The notes below the pieces were generated by a model. That model worked only from the letters and a program-made list of their open reading frames with translations. It ran no database searches and was not told the DNA's origin. The translations under genes and the position numbers were made by a program. A DNA stretch of 64,000 bases from RAM1 sp050247515. Its GTDB lineage: Bacteria; Pseudomonadota; Gammaproteobacteria; Burkholderiales; Burkholderiaceae_C. This document shows positions 17,924 through 26,745 of the stretch, in pieces; positions within the stretch are counted from its first letter, which is position 1; every line of letters begins with the position of its first letter. The stretch spans positions 6,135 through 70,134 of the forward strand of contig JBFWUB010000023.1 of the NCBI GenBank assembly GCA_050247515.1, in the 5' to 3' direction.

Positions 17924-19987
17924 ATGTCGCACCGCCTGGCCGTTCTGGTTGCAACGCCCGCGCACAGCTCGATCCGCGGACCGCTGAGCTATCGAAGTGA
18001 GCTGCCACTCGCGCCGGGCGCTCTGGTGCGAGTACCGCTGGGCCGGCGTGAAGTGTTGGGGCTGGTGTGGGAACACGATCCGGCGCAGGACACCGACCGG
18101 GCGGAAACGGAAGACAAGCCCATATTGGGCGCGCTGGACGGCATCCCCCCATTGACCGCCTCGTGGAGACAATTAGTTACTTTCGCCGCGAACTATTACC
18201 AGCGCAGCGTGGGCGAAGTGGCACTGGCCGCGCTGCCGCCACAGTTGCGGGGCCTGAGCGCCCTGCAGTTGGCGCGGCGGCTGCGGCGCAAGACGGCGGG
18301 CAGGGAAGCCACCGCCGCGGACATTGCCACGGATGTCACAAAAAGTGTCGCACTGACGCCCGAGCAGGCGCAGGCACTGGGCGGGATCGCAGCGCACAGC
18401 GGCCCCTTCCTGGTCTATGGCGCTACCGGCAGCGGCAAGACCGAGGTGTATCTGCAGGCGGTGCAGGCCTTGCTGGCCACCAACCCGCAGGCCCAGGCGC
18501 TGGTGATGGTGCCCGAGATCAACCTCACGCCCCAGCTGGAGTCGCGCTTCATCGCGCGTTTTGGCGCCGACGCCGTGGTGTCGCTGCACAGCGGCATGAC
18601 GAACCCGCAGCGTCTGAAAAGCTGGCTGGCCGCGCACACCGGCGCCGCACGCATCGTGCTGGGCACGCGCATGGCGGTGTTTGCCTCCATGCCCGCCTTG
18701 GGCCTGATCGTGGTGGACGAAGAGCACGACCCCAGCTACAAGCAGCAGGAAGGTGCGCGCTATTCGGCGCGCGACCTGGCCGTTTACCGTGGCAAGCTGG
18801 AAGGCGCAAAAGTCCTGCTCGGCTCGGCCACGCCGTCCCTGGAAAGCTGGCAGGCCAGCGAAAAAGGCCGCTACCTGCGCCTGGACATGCCCTCGCGCAT
18901 TGGCGATGGGCGCCTGCCCGCGGTGAAGCTGGTGGACATGAACCTGCAGCCGAAAAAGACGGTGTTTTCGGTGCAGCTGCTGGAGGCCATCCGCCAGCGG
19001 CTGGCGCGCGGCGAACAGTCGCTGGTGTTCCTGAACCGGCGCGGCTACGCGCCTGTGCTGGCCTGCAACGCCTGCGACTGGAAAAGCGAATGCCCGCACT
19101 GCAGCGCCTACCGCGTGTTCCACAAGATCGACCGCACCCTGCGCTGCCACCACTGCGGCTTCACCGAGCGCGTGCCGCGCGCCTGCCCGGCCTGCGGCAA
19201 TGTGGACATCGCCCCGCTGGGCCGGGGCACCGAGCGGCTGGAAGAACACCTGGCCGAGCTGCTGGCGGACACGCGCAACGCGCAGGGTGAGCCGGTGCGC
19301 ATCGCCCGCATGGATGCTGACACCACGCGGCTCAAAGGGTCACTGGAATCGCAGCTGGCCCAGGTGCATGCGGGCGCGGTTGACGTGCTGGTGGGTACGC
19401 AGATGGTCACCAAGGGCCATGACTTTCGCCGCATCACGCTGGTGGCCGCGGTGAACGCCGACGCGGCGCTTTTTTCCAGCGACTTTCGCGCGCCCGAGCG
19501 GCTGTTTGGCCTGCTGATGCAGGCCGCCGGCCGCGCCGGGCGCGATGCCGCCCAGGCTGGTGCAAGCGAGATGTGGGTACAGACCTGGCACCCTGCGCAT
19601 CCCTTGTTTGGCGCCTTGCGCCGCCACGACTACCCGGCGTTCGCCGCCCAGCAGCTCAAGGAGCGCGAGGAAGCCGGCATGCCGCCGTTTTCGTTCCAGG
19701 CACTGGTGCGCGCCGAGGCCCGCACGCAAGAGGCCGCGCAGGCCTTCCTGAACGCCGCCAGTGCGGCGGCACAGGACGTGCCTGCGTACGAACACGTCAC
19801 GCTGTACCCGGCCGTGCCCATGAGCGTGCAGCGCGTGGCCAATGTGGAGCGCGCGCAGATGCTGGTGGAAAGCGCATCGCGCGCCGCGCTGCAGCACTTC
19901 CTGACGCACTGGCATGCGGTGCTGCACGCGACCAGAGAAAAGGGCCTGATCCGCTGGGCCGTCGACGTCGACCCCCTAGCCGTCTGA
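17924..19987 (+). CDS. priA: Primosomal replication protein PriA (3'-5' helicase)
   Basis: A 687-residue replication-restart helicase that reloads the replisome at collapsed forks. It shows an N-terminal 3'-end-binding domain, Walker A GATGSGKT, a DEEH box (VVDEEHD), and paired zinc-binding cysteines (CNACDWKSECPHC ... CHHC ... CPAC). Conserved helicase motifs follow (VGTQMVTKGHDF; QAAGRAGR). The ATG giving MSHRLAVLV is used; an upstream in-frame ATG at 17888 gives a non-conserved tail. It converges on rsmI with a 12-bp overlap of coding ends. Confidence 0.97.
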   Translation: MSHRLAVLVATPAHSSIRGPLSYRSELPLAPGALVRVPLGRREVLGLVWEHDPAQDTDRAETEDKPILGALDGIPPLTASWRQLVTFAANYYQRSVGEVALAALPPQLRGLSALQLARRLRRKTAGREATAADIATDVTKSVALTPEQAQALGGIAAHSGPFLVYGATGSGKTEVYLQAVQALLATNPQAQALVMVPEINLTPQLESRFIARFGADAVVSLHSGMTNPQRLKSWLAAHTGAARIVLGTRMAVFASMPALGLIVVDEEHDPSYKQQEGARYSARDLAVYRGKLEGAKVLLGSATPSLESWQASEKGRYLRLDMPSRIGDGRLPAVKLVDMNLQPKKTVFSVQLLEAIRQRLARGEQSLVFLNRRGYAPVLACNACDWKSECPHCSAYRVFHKIDRTLRCHHCGFTERVPRACPACGNVDIAPLGRGTERLEEHLAELLADTRNAQGEPVRIARMDADTTRLKGSLESQLAQVHAGAVDVLVGTQMVTKGHDFRRITLVAAVNADAALFSSDFRAPERLFGLLMQAAGRAGRDAAQAGASEMWVQTWHPAHPLFGALRRHDYPAFAAQQLKEREEAGMPPFSFQALVRAEARTQEAAQAFLNAASAAAQDVPAYEHVTLYPAVPMSVQRVANVERAQMLVESASRAALQHFLTHWHAVLHATREKGLIRWAVDVDPLAV

Positions 19988-20890
19988 ATTTTTGAGCTTC
20001 AGCGCAGCGTCATACAGGTCATTGCGGCTGCCGCCGGTGATGTCGGCGGCGAGCTTCACCGCCGTCTTCACGGGAAGCTCTTTCAGCAGCAGTTGCAGCA
20101 CGCGCAGGCCGTCATCGGCCTGGGGCACGTCGGCCACGGCGTGCAGCACCACGGCAAATTCACCGCGCAGGCGCCGCGCATCGGCGGCCAGCCAGGCGGC
20201 CAGGCCCTCACAGGCCAGCGAGGCAATGTCTTCAAACTGCTTGGTGATCTCGCGCGCAACCGTCACAGGCCGGCTGCCCAGCACGGCCAAGGCGCGCGCC
20301 AACGCCTCCATGCGGTGGGGCGCTTCCAGCAGCACGACGGCACGTGACTCGCCGGCGAGCACCTGCACCGCGGCGTCGCGCTCGCCGGCCTTGCTGGGCA
20401 AAAAACCCGCGAACACAAAGCCGCTCGCACCATCGTGCGACACGCTGCCCGCCGCACTGAGCGCGGCGGTGATGCTGCTGGCCCCGGGCAGCGGCACCAC
20501 GCGCAGGCCCGCCGCACGCACAGCGGCCACCAGCCGCGCGCCCGGGTCGCTCACGGCGGGCGTGCCGGCGTCGCTGGCATAGGCAATGCGCTGGCCCTGC
20601 TGCAGGCGCTGCACCACGGCCTGCGCGGCCTCGGCTTCGTTGTGCTGGTGCACGGCCAGCAGTTGCGCGCTGCCGCGTTCGATGCCGTAGGCGCGCAGCA
20701 GCGCCTGCGTGTGGCGCGTGTCTTCGCAGGCCACCGCGTCGGCCAGCTGCAGCACATGCAGCGCCCGCAGGCTGATGTCGGCCAGGTTGCCGATCGGCGT
20801 GGCCACGACATACAACGCGCCCTGCGGATAATGCTGCTGTGCCGCCGCATCGCGCGCGGCCCCCAGGGCGGAAGAAAAAGAAGCGATCAA
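19976..20890 (-). CDS. rsmI: 16S rRNA (cytidine-1402-2'-O)-methyltransferase RsmI
   Basis: A 304-residue SAM-dependent methyltransferase of the tetrapyrrole-methylase fold. Its hallmark strand LYVVATPIGNLADISLRAL is present, followed by EDTRHTQALL and DAGTPAVSDPG. It methylates C1402 in the ribosomal decoding centre. No ATG lies between the core and the divergent yraN gene; the best start is a TTG at 20890 (encoding IASFSSALG...) with a GGGGAT sequence just upstream. That start shares its first base with the yraN ATG on the other strand. Confidence 0.93.
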   Translation of the reverse strand: MIASFSSALGAARDAAAQQHYPQGALYVVATPIGNLADISLRALHVLQLADAVACEDTRHTQALLRAYGIERGSAQLLAVHQHNEAEAAQAVVQRLQQGQRIAYASDAGTPAVSDPGARLVAAVRAAGLRVVPLPGASSITAALSAAGSVSHDGASGFVFAGFLPSKAGERDAAVQVLAGESRAVVLLEAPHRMEALARALAVLGSRPVTVAREITKQFEDIASLACEGLAAWLAADARRLRGEFAVVLHAVADVPQADDGLRVLQLLLKELPVKTAVKLAADITGGSRNDLYDAALKLKNSDG

Positions 20891-21267
20891 TGGATATCCC
20901 CAAAGCACAGCCAACCACCAAAGAGCGCGGTGACGCGGGCGAGGACCGCGCGCTGGCGCACCTGCTGGGCGCGGGCTTGCGGCTGGTGTCACGCAATTAT
21001 CGGACGCCCGGGCGCGGCGGCGGCGAAATCGACCTGATCATGCGCGAGCCGGACGGCACGCTGGTGTTCGTGGAGGTACGCCAGCGCTCCAGCGGCTCGC
21101 ATGGGGGCGCGGGCGCCAGCATCAGCCCGTTCAAACAGCGCCGCATCATCTTCGCCGCGCGCCACTACCTGATGCGCCTGGGCCATGAGCCGCCTTGCCG
21201 GTTTGACGTGGTGCTGCTGCAAGCCAGCCAGGTGCAGTGGCTGCGCGCGGCGTTTGACGTGGGCTGA
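20890..21267 (+). CDS. yraN: UPF0102 family protein YraN (endonuclease-like fold)
   Basis: A 125-residue protein with the restriction-endonuclease-like core of UPF0102: GEDRALAHLL, then GEIDLIMREPDGTLVFVEVR, which supplies the D...ExK-type acidic pair, and RFDVVLL. Its function is unproven; the fold suggests Holliday-junction or DNA processing. The ATG at 20890 is preceded by AAGAAG. In many proteobacteria yraN sits between rsmI and diaA-dolP; here diaA is 5.5 kb away, beyond a three-gene insertion. Confidence 0.92.
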   Translation: MDIPKAQPTTKERGDAGEDRALAHLLGAGLRLVSRNYRTPGRGGGEIDLIMREPDGTLVFVEVRQRSSGSHGGAGASISPFKQRRIIFAARHYLMRLGHEPPCRFDVVLLQASQVQWLRAAFDVG

Positions 21268-21268
21268 G

Positions 21269-24200
21269 TCAGCCGCCGGGCATCAGCGGATAGACCGGGC
21301 CCGGCATGCCGCAAGCGAGGAACCACCGCACGGCTTCGGCCGCATGCGCTGGCGCGTCCGCGGCACCGCCATGCCGTGACAGCAGCAGATGCAGCCGCGC
21401 GGCGTCATAGGGTGAGGCATGGGCCGCGCAGGCGTGAAGGCCGCTGCGCCAGGCACGCTGCGCCGCCATGGCACGACCGCGCAGCATTTCGCCGCAACCC
21501 TGATACAGCAGCCGCCGGGGCGTCAGCACCGGCAGGCTGGACGACAGGACCCGGTACCGCCGCACAGCCTGCAGCGCCAGGCCGCGCGCCTGGCGCCCCG
21601 CGTCGCCCGGGCTGTCGGCCGCGCTCAGCAGCACATCGACCACCAGCGCCAGGGCCAGCAAGGTGTAGAACCGGCCCGTGGTCACGCCATGCGCAAGGTC
21701 CAGCGCCTCCTGGGCCAGCAGCAGCACCTGGCGAAGGTCACCCTGCGCCCACGCCACCAGGGACTCCAGGCCTCGCAGGCGGATGTCTTCCAGCGTGGTG
21801 CGGCGCACGGCAATGCTGTGGATATCGTGCAGGCAACCCTGGGCGATGGCAACGCCGCCCAGCCCGCTGCGCAGCAGCGCCTGCACCTTGAACATCAGCG
21901 CCCGGCGCAGGATGACCGGCTGTTCCAGCGCACGGGCCTCTACCTCGGTGATGCGGACCTCCTCCAGAAGCCGCGGGAAATTGCCCTGGTGCAGATGCAC
22001 TGCATTGAGCTGCGCGCGGCATTCCAGCGAATCGTAGCCATAGCCCAGCGATGCCAGCGCCGCTGCCGCACGCAGCATGTAGGCCTCGGCCACGTCCCAG
22101 CGCCCGCGCATGATCATCAAGTGGCCCAACTGCTGTAACGCGAAAGCCTCGTCCACCGGCTGCGTGTCACGCAGGCGCGCTCGTACACGACGTACAAGCC
22201 AGCCGGCCATCCAGCCTTGACGGCGAGTGCCGAGAAAGGCCAGCGCCTTGAGCATGACCGCCAGGCGTGCATCCGCCGCACCGGAACGCCGCGCCGCGAC
22301 CCAGGCGGCGGCAAGCCCCGCCCACAGCTCGGAGCCGGACGCACCATCGATGAAGCGGCCCATGAGCAGGCGGGCGATGGCATGGGCCAGCAAGCGCTGG
22401 GCGTTGCGCTCATGTTCCGCCGCGGCCGGTCGGCTGGCCAGCGCCACCGGAACGCGGCCCAGCGCACGGACCCAGGCGCGCACGCCGGCCGCTGGCATCG
22501 CCACGCCACCCAGCTCGAGCACGGCGCGAAGATGCGCGTCGTCGTACAGGTTGCCATACTGGTTGTGCGTGACCACGCCCGCGCGGTAGTGCCAGGCCAT
22601 GCGGTAAGCGGGGCGGGCGTCGGGGTAGCGTTGCAGCGCCGCTTCCAGCAGGCGCGCAGCTGCAAAATGCCAGCCCAGCCGGTGGTAGATGTCGCACAGC
22701 GCCGCCAGCGGTGCGTCCACCTGCTCGGCATCGGCCCATTGCAGGGCCTGCTGGACCGCCGCGGCCAGCGTGCTGATGTCGGCCTTTGCCTCGTCCAGCA
22801 AGGCGGGCTCGCGTTGCAGCCGGGGCGCCAGCGCCAGAAGGCGCGACAGAACACCCAGCACGAACTGGCGCCGCCAGGCGTGCGAGGGGTCCAGATCCTC
22901 GAGCATGGCCAGGCCATGCTGGCGCGTCAGCTCGTGCATGCGGCAGCGGCCCAGCGCCTCGCGCGCGACCACGCAGCGCTCGACCAGAACCGACACGATG
23001 TCGTCGCTCACGCCCGCGCAATCCGGCACCCATTCGCGCGGAAAGGTGCCGCGGAACAATGCGCAGCGCGCCCAGGCCTCCTGCGTGGCGCTGTCCAGCT
23101 GCTCCCACATGTCACCCATGACTTCCTGCAAGGTGCGGTGACGGTACTCGGGCACGTGAAGGCTGGAGTCCAGCCAGGAGCCCTGCTCCAGCCGCTGGAC
23201 AAGCTGCCGGGGCGTCAGCGTTCGCAGGGACTGCGCGGCGAACTGGATGGCCAGCGGCGAGCCCTCCAGCAGGTGCACGAGCTGCTTGAGCGCGTCATAC
23301 TCAAGCGCCTCGTCAACGGCAACGCCCACCCGCCGCGCGCAAGCGCGCAGCAGCGCCAGCGCGGCGCCCGGGTCCGCACTGCCGTCACCCTCTGCCAGCC
23401 CCTGCAGTTCGTACAGCCATTCGTGCGCAATGCCCAGCCGCACCCGCGACGTAACGATCACCACGCAACCCGGCGCCGCCTCCAGCAGCTCCGCCACAAC
23501 ATGCGCGGCCGCAATGCAGGTCTCAAAGCCGTCCAGGCCCAGCACGGCACGCCGCGCGCCCAGGTACTTGCGAAGCATGGCCATCGGCTGGACGGTCTGA
23601 CTGAAGTCAAGCCCCAGCGCCGACCCCAGCGCCGCCACCAGGTGTTCACGTACGGACTCCGCCGAGGCTTCGCGGCCGATGAAGTCAAAGCTGCACAGCA
23701 CGCAGCCATCGGGGAATCCGGGCGCGATCTCGTCAATCAACGCGCGGGCCAGCCGGCTCTTTCCGACGCCTGCCGGGCCCAACACCGTGACCAGCCGTTC
23801 GCCCCGATCCAGATGCTGGCGGATGCGGCGCAGGTCACCCGCGCGCCCAATGAGCGGAAGCAGGTCGATGGCACCGGGACGCGACTGCAGGGCAGGCGCC
23901 GGCGCCGCCGGGGGCACATTGCCACGCCGGATGTCTTCGGCCAGCGCCACCAGGGCAGGCGATGGCTTGCTGCCCTGGTGCTCTGCCAGGGCCAGGCGGC
24001 AGGCCTCATAGCGATCAAGCGCCGCGGCGGTGGATCCCACGCGCGCGAGCAGTCGCAGCAACGGCATGTGCGGCTCCTCATTCCAGGGCTCGATCTGCGC
24101 CCACAGCTCCAGGTACTGGAGCTCGTTGTGCACGTGGCGCGCCTGCTGTTCCAGCCGCACCAGCTCCCGCAGGAGCACCACGGTGCTGCGGTCAATGCGC

Positions 24201-24655
24201 TGGCGTTGCAGGCCCACCCAGTCATCGAATGCCGCACAGTCACGCAGCTGGAAGTCGCCAAGGAACGGCCCGCAGTAACGGGCCACCGCGCCGCCGAGCG
24301 CCGAGGCGCCCTGCTGTTGCCCGGCGGTGTCGGCCGCCCGCAGAAGCTGCAGCGCGTCCACCTGGACATCAGCGCCCGCGTCTATGCCAACCGTCTCCGC
24401 ATCCGCATGGATGACGCCGGGCAGGCGTTGCCTGAGCTTGGTCAGCGCCAGGCGCAGATTGGCGCGGGCGCCGTCATCACCCGTGTCGCACCAGAACATG
24501 TCGGCCAGCACCTCGCGGCGAACCGGCCTGCGCTCCATGGCGATGTAGATCAGCAGCGCCAGCGACTTGGCCGGCAAGACCACGCTGTCGGCCCCCTGCG
24601 GGCCAGCGTGCAGGCGCACACGGCCCAGCACGCGTAGGTTCACGTTGTGTTTCAT
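21269..24655 (-). CDS. SARP/BTAD-type STAND ATPase transcriptional activator
   Basis: A 1128-residue signal-transduction ATPase. Order: an N-terminal winged-helix domain (about 5-100; VLADMFWCDTGDDGARANLRLALTKLRQ is a typical BTAD linker), a bacterial transcriptional activation helical domain to about 250, a STAND NTPase core with Walker A GPAGVGKS, Walker B-like AVLGLDGFE and sensor VVIVTSR, then ~500 residues of TPR-like helices. Such proteins oligomerise on ATP and ligand binding and activate promoters. The ATG giving MKHNVNL is chosen; a TTG 12 bp upstream would add four residues. A perfect hairpin lies just before the start. It is the last gene of a three-gene unit. Confidence 0.88.
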   Translation of the reverse strand: MKHNVNLRVLGRVRLHAGPQGADSVVLPAKSLALLIYIAMERRPVRREVLADMFWCDTGDDGARANLRLALTKLRQRLPGVIHADAETVGIDAGADVQVDALQLLRAADTAGQQQGASALGGAVARYCGPFLGDFQLRDCAAFDDWVGLQRQRIDRSTVVLLRELVRLEQQARHVHNELQYLELWAQIEPWNEEPHMPLLRLLARVGSTAAALDRYEACRLALAEHQGSKPSPALVALAEDIRRGNVPPAAPAPALQSRPGAIDLLPLIGRAGDLRRIRQHLDRGERLVTVLGPAGVGKSRLARALIDEIAPGFPDGCVLCSFDFIGREASAESVREHLVAALGSALGLDFSQTVQPMAMLRKYLGARRAVLGLDGFETCIAAAHVVAELLEAAPGCVVIVTSRVRLGIAHEWLYELQGLAEGDGSADPGAALALLRACARRVGVAVDEALEYDALKQLVHLLEGSPLAIQFAAQSLRTLTPRQLVQRLEQGSWLDSSLHVPEYRHRTLQEVMGDMWEQLDSATQEAWARCALFRGTFPREWVPDCAGVSDDIVSVLVERCVVAREALGRCRMHELTRQHGLAMLEDLDPSHAWRRQFVLGVLSRLLALAPRLQREPALLDEAKADISTLAAAVQQALQWADAEQVDAPLAALCDIYHRLGWHFAAARLLEAALQRYPDARPAYRMAWHYRAGVVTHNQYGNLYDDAHLRAVLELGGVAMPAAGVRAWVRALGRVPVALASRPAAAEHERNAQRLLAHAIARLLMGRFIDGASGSELWAGLAAAWVAARRSGAADARLAVMLKALAFLGTRRQGWMAGWLVRRVRARLRDTQPVDEAFALQQLGHLMIMRGRWDVAEAYMLRAAAALASLGYGYDSLECRAQLNAVHLHQGNFPRLLEEVRITEVEARALEQPVILRRALMFKVQALLRSGLGGVAIAQGCLHDIHSIAVRRTTLEDIRLRGLESLVAWAQGDLRQVLLLAQEALDLAHGVTTGRFYTLLALALVVDVLLSAADSPGDAGRQARGLALQAVRRYRVLSSSLPVLTPRRLLYQGCGEMLRGRAMAAQRAWRSGLHACAAHASPYDAARLHLLLSRHGGAADAPAHAAEAVRWFLACGMPGPVYPLMPGG

Positions 24656-24668
24656 CAAGGATTGCAAT

Positions 24669-24687
24669 GTGCCGCGTCCCGCGGCAC
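24669..24687 (-). terminator. Perfect 8-bp GC hairpin between two regulatory genes (attenuator-like, no U tract)
   Basis: GTGCCGCG-TCC-CGCGGCAC ends 14 bp before the activator ATG and begins 29 bp after the stop of the upstream ATPase-like gene. On the minus-strand transcript it is followed by ATTGCAATCC, not a U run, so it is a poor intrinsic terminator. It would instead sit over the ribosome-loading region of the activator mRNA, or act as an operator. No Shine-Dalgarno sequence is evident beside it. Confidence 0.4.
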
Positions 24688-24715
24688 CCCTTGCGTCGCG
24701 GCCGTTGCCGCGCGG

Positions 24716-25417
24716 TCAGGCCAGGGCCTGCGATGCCAGCGGGAAGGTGATGGTCACGCAATTGCCGCCGCTGGGTGAGCGCGCGCAGCTGACGTGACCG
24801 CCATGCTCCTCCGCGAAGTCCCCCGCCATGAGCAGGCCCAGACTCTCGCTCTCCTCATGGCCGCGCCCACCCGCGCCCAGCAAGGGCGCCATCAGGCCCC
24901 AGCCCGAAGGCGCGAAAGCGCGCGTGTCGCTGATGGATACCTGCACGTCACCATCGACCCGGCGGGACGCCACGTCAATGGTTCCGCAGCCTCCCAGGGC
25001 CTGCGCGGCATCCAGGATCAAGTGCAGCACCACCTGGTGGAACTCGGGAAGATCGGCGCCGGCATGCTCGAAGGGGGCGTAGCGCTCGGCGATGCGCACC
25101 CCGGGCGGGACCAGGGTGCGCGCAATGCGCACCATGCGGCGCAGCACCTGGTTGATGTCACACGGCGCCGTGGGTTCATGGGGCTGCGCGCTCAGTTGCC
25201 TGGCAGCGTCGCGCACGCTGTGACGACCTCGATCAGGGAGGCCCGTGGGCGCACGGCCAACCCGAGGCCGGACCGGCTCACGCCAAAGTGCCAGGCCCCA
25301 GGACGACAGGATGCCAAAACCGGCGTGGCCGGGGAGCGGGAGGAATCTGGTGTACATGGGAGCTTTCGGTGTGGAAGGTGTTGGGATCGGGAGGCAGCAA
25401 AGGCGCATGACACTCAC
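24716..25417 (-). CDS. Degenerate histidine-kinase-like ATPase (HATPase) protein
   Basis: A 233-residue protein whose last ~150 residues follow the histidine-kinase ATP-binding fold: FHQVVLHLILDAAQALGG (N box), a VSISDTRAFAP segment (G1) and SLGLLMAGDFAEEHGG (G2), ending GGNCVTITFPL. Key residues are altered: the N-box Asn is Asp, and the G1 glycines are absent. No phosphoacceptor His box precedes it. It is therefore probably a pseudo-kinase or an ATP/partner-sensing module rather than an autokinase. The GTG start immediately follows the stop of the upstream gene; ATGs at 25408 and 25357 are alternatives. Confidence 0.65.
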   Translation of the reverse strand: MSVMRLCCLPIPTPSTPKAPMYTRFLPLPGHAGFGILSSWGLALWREPVRPRVGRAPTGLPDRGRHSVRDAARQLSAQPHEPTAPCDINQVLRRMVRIARTLVPPGVRIAERYAPFEHAGADLPEFHQVVLHLILDAAQALGGCGTIDVASRRVDGDVQVSISDTRAFAPSGWGLMAPLLGAGGRGHEESESLGLLMAGDFAEEHGGHVSCARSPSGGNCVTITFPLASQALA

Positions 25418-26353
25418 TCAGGTGGAATGCACGGCAACGACGGGGGAGCGCAGCGCCACCACGGGCGCCGGCGCGGCTACATCGGGGCTGGCCGGAGGGC
25501 TTGCGCTCACGGCGCCCACGGCGTGCAGCGCCGCCAGAGACTGGCAAACCTGCTGCTCAGGCGCGCCCAGGCGCCGCGCGAGGTCAGCCAGCATCATGGG
25601 ACCGGACCGCAGCGCCGCCATCAGCCGGATATGGGCCGGGTCGAGCTGCTCGATGGGCATGCGCGGCATACGGCAAAAGTGGATCGGCCTGCGGCGATAG
25701 CGCGTGGGCAGGATGTCCAGCGTGGTGCGGGCGGCGTATGTCCATATCAGGTCACCGGTTGCGCGGCGCACGAACGACTGCGGCGGCACACCGGCGCCAT
25801 GCGGGCGACGGGTCCACTCGGCGCGCAGCAGGTCACCCGGCGTGACCGTCAGCGGAAAAGCCGCCATGCCCCGACGCAGGTCGATCACCGCGGTCAGGCG
25901 GCTGTGGTGCAGCAGCTGGTAAACGCCGCCGCTGGCGACTTCTTCCTGGTGCCAGTTCAACGAGCAGCCCAGCGCGTAGTCACAGCGCAACATGCCAAGG
26001 CGCGATTCCAGTGTGCGAAAAGCAGCCACCACGCTCGCCTGGCGGTCTGGATCGAACAACACGGCACCAGGAACCGCGGTGAATTGTTCGCTGGAGACCG
26101 CCAGCAGGCCTGGCGCCCGCCGCAGATCCCACCCCTGCGAATGACCGTCGGGGCGGCGTTGAAGGACATTCAGGCCCGCCGCGCCACGGTCTTCGATGGC
26201 CTGGGAATTGACGCACCAGACGTCCGCCCGTTGCGGTTCTACCTGGCGCCATCCACAATCCTCGCGGCCGAAAGCCCCGGTCCATAGGGTGAGCTGTTCG
26301 CAGGCTCGGGGGGCAAATCCGAGAAAGCTCACGCCAAGAAGCAACTTGTCCAT
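25418..26353 (-). CDS. Uncharacterised protein with C-terminal winged-helix-like region
   Basis: A 311-residue protein not recognised as a named family. The first ~130 residues begin with a beta-strand/helix pattern (LLLGVSFLGF) that could be a receiver-like alpha/beta domain, but no phosphoacceptor aspartate set is evident. Residues about 228-280 (LDPAHIRLMAALRSGPMMLADLARRLGAPEQQV) read as a winged helix-turn-helix. A low-complexity Ala/Val/Pro tail follows. It is the first full-length gene of the unit with the HATPase-like and SARP/STAND genes, and probably acts with them in one sensory pathway; that role is inference. Confidence 0.7.
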   Translation of the reverse strand: MDKLLLGVSFLGFAPRACEQLTLWTGAFGREDCGWRQVEPQRADVWCVNSQAIEDRGAAGLNVLQRRPDGHSQGWDLRRAPGLLAVSSEQFTAVPGAVLFDPDRQASVVAAFRTLESRLGMLRCDYALGCSLNWHQEEVASGGVYQLLHHSRLTAVIDLRRGMAAFPLTVTPGDLLRAEWTRRPHGAGVPPQSFVRRATGDLIWTYAARTTLDILPTRYRRRPIHFCRMPRMPIEQLDPAHIRLMAALRSGPMMLADLARRLGAPEQQVCQSLAALHAVGAVSASPPASPDVAAPAPVVALRSPVVAVHST

Positions 26354-26356
26354 AAG

Positions 26357-26407
26357 TCAGCCCCCGCTGCGTGACAGGCGCTCATGGAGATAACGGATCA
26401 GTGGCAT
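26357..26407 (-). CDS. Possible 16-codon leader peptide
   Basis: A short frame, MPLIRYLHERLSRSGG, has AAGG eight bases upstream of its ATG and ends 3 bp before the start of the 311-aa gene. Its position suggests a leader peptide that couples translation into the regulatory operon. The same frame stays open upstream to an ATG at 26563 (68 codons), but without a ribosome site. Without conservation data this is tentative. Confidence 0.3.
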   Translation of the reverse strand: MPLIRYLHERLSRSGG

Positions 26408-26745
26408 GTTGTGGCCTTCTATGGGTTGGTGGTTGCCCTGCGTCTCGGTCAAGATTGACTTCTGCCGCAGCCATGGGCGCATTGAAGGCCGCTCGCGTTT
26501 TATTGCCGTTTCCGGCGCGCTTAATGTGCGTTTTCCACCTGATCGATGCCGTTTATTAACCATAAGGTATCAATTAATCGGTCTTTTCCCCATACGTCCC
26601 GCGCCGATCGTCCTGGTACAGGCGATCGCCGAAGCGAGATACAGGCGCACCGCCCGCCTGAAAAATGTTACTTTTTGTTTTAATTCTGGTTTGAGACCAG
26701 CCAGGTTGGCAGGTGCCGTCGGGTGGGGGGTTATCATCCCCAACC
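26408..26745. promoter_or_regulatory. AT-rich divergent control region between the regulatory cluster and diaA
   Basis: No clear gene lies in these 338 bp. The region is much richer in A+T than its surroundings, chiefly 26550-26580 and 26660-26690. It holds two CGATCG sites spaced 12 bp apart (26605-26610 and 26623-26628, the second inside the palindrome GGCGATCGCC at 26621-26630), and a CTGGT-ttgag-ACCAG hairpin near 26690. It must hold the promoters of the minus-strand regulatory unit and of diaA-dolP. The repeated CGATCG pair is a plausible operator. Confidence 0.5.

Noticed and set aside
21376..24637. Long plus-strand frames opposite the SARP/STAND gene
   Set aside because: Shadow frames; codon bias and domains support only the minus-strand gene.
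26357..26563. 68-aa frame upstream of the regulatory cluster as a gene
   Set aside because: No ribosome site, Arg-rich composition; only its last 16 codons have a plausible start.
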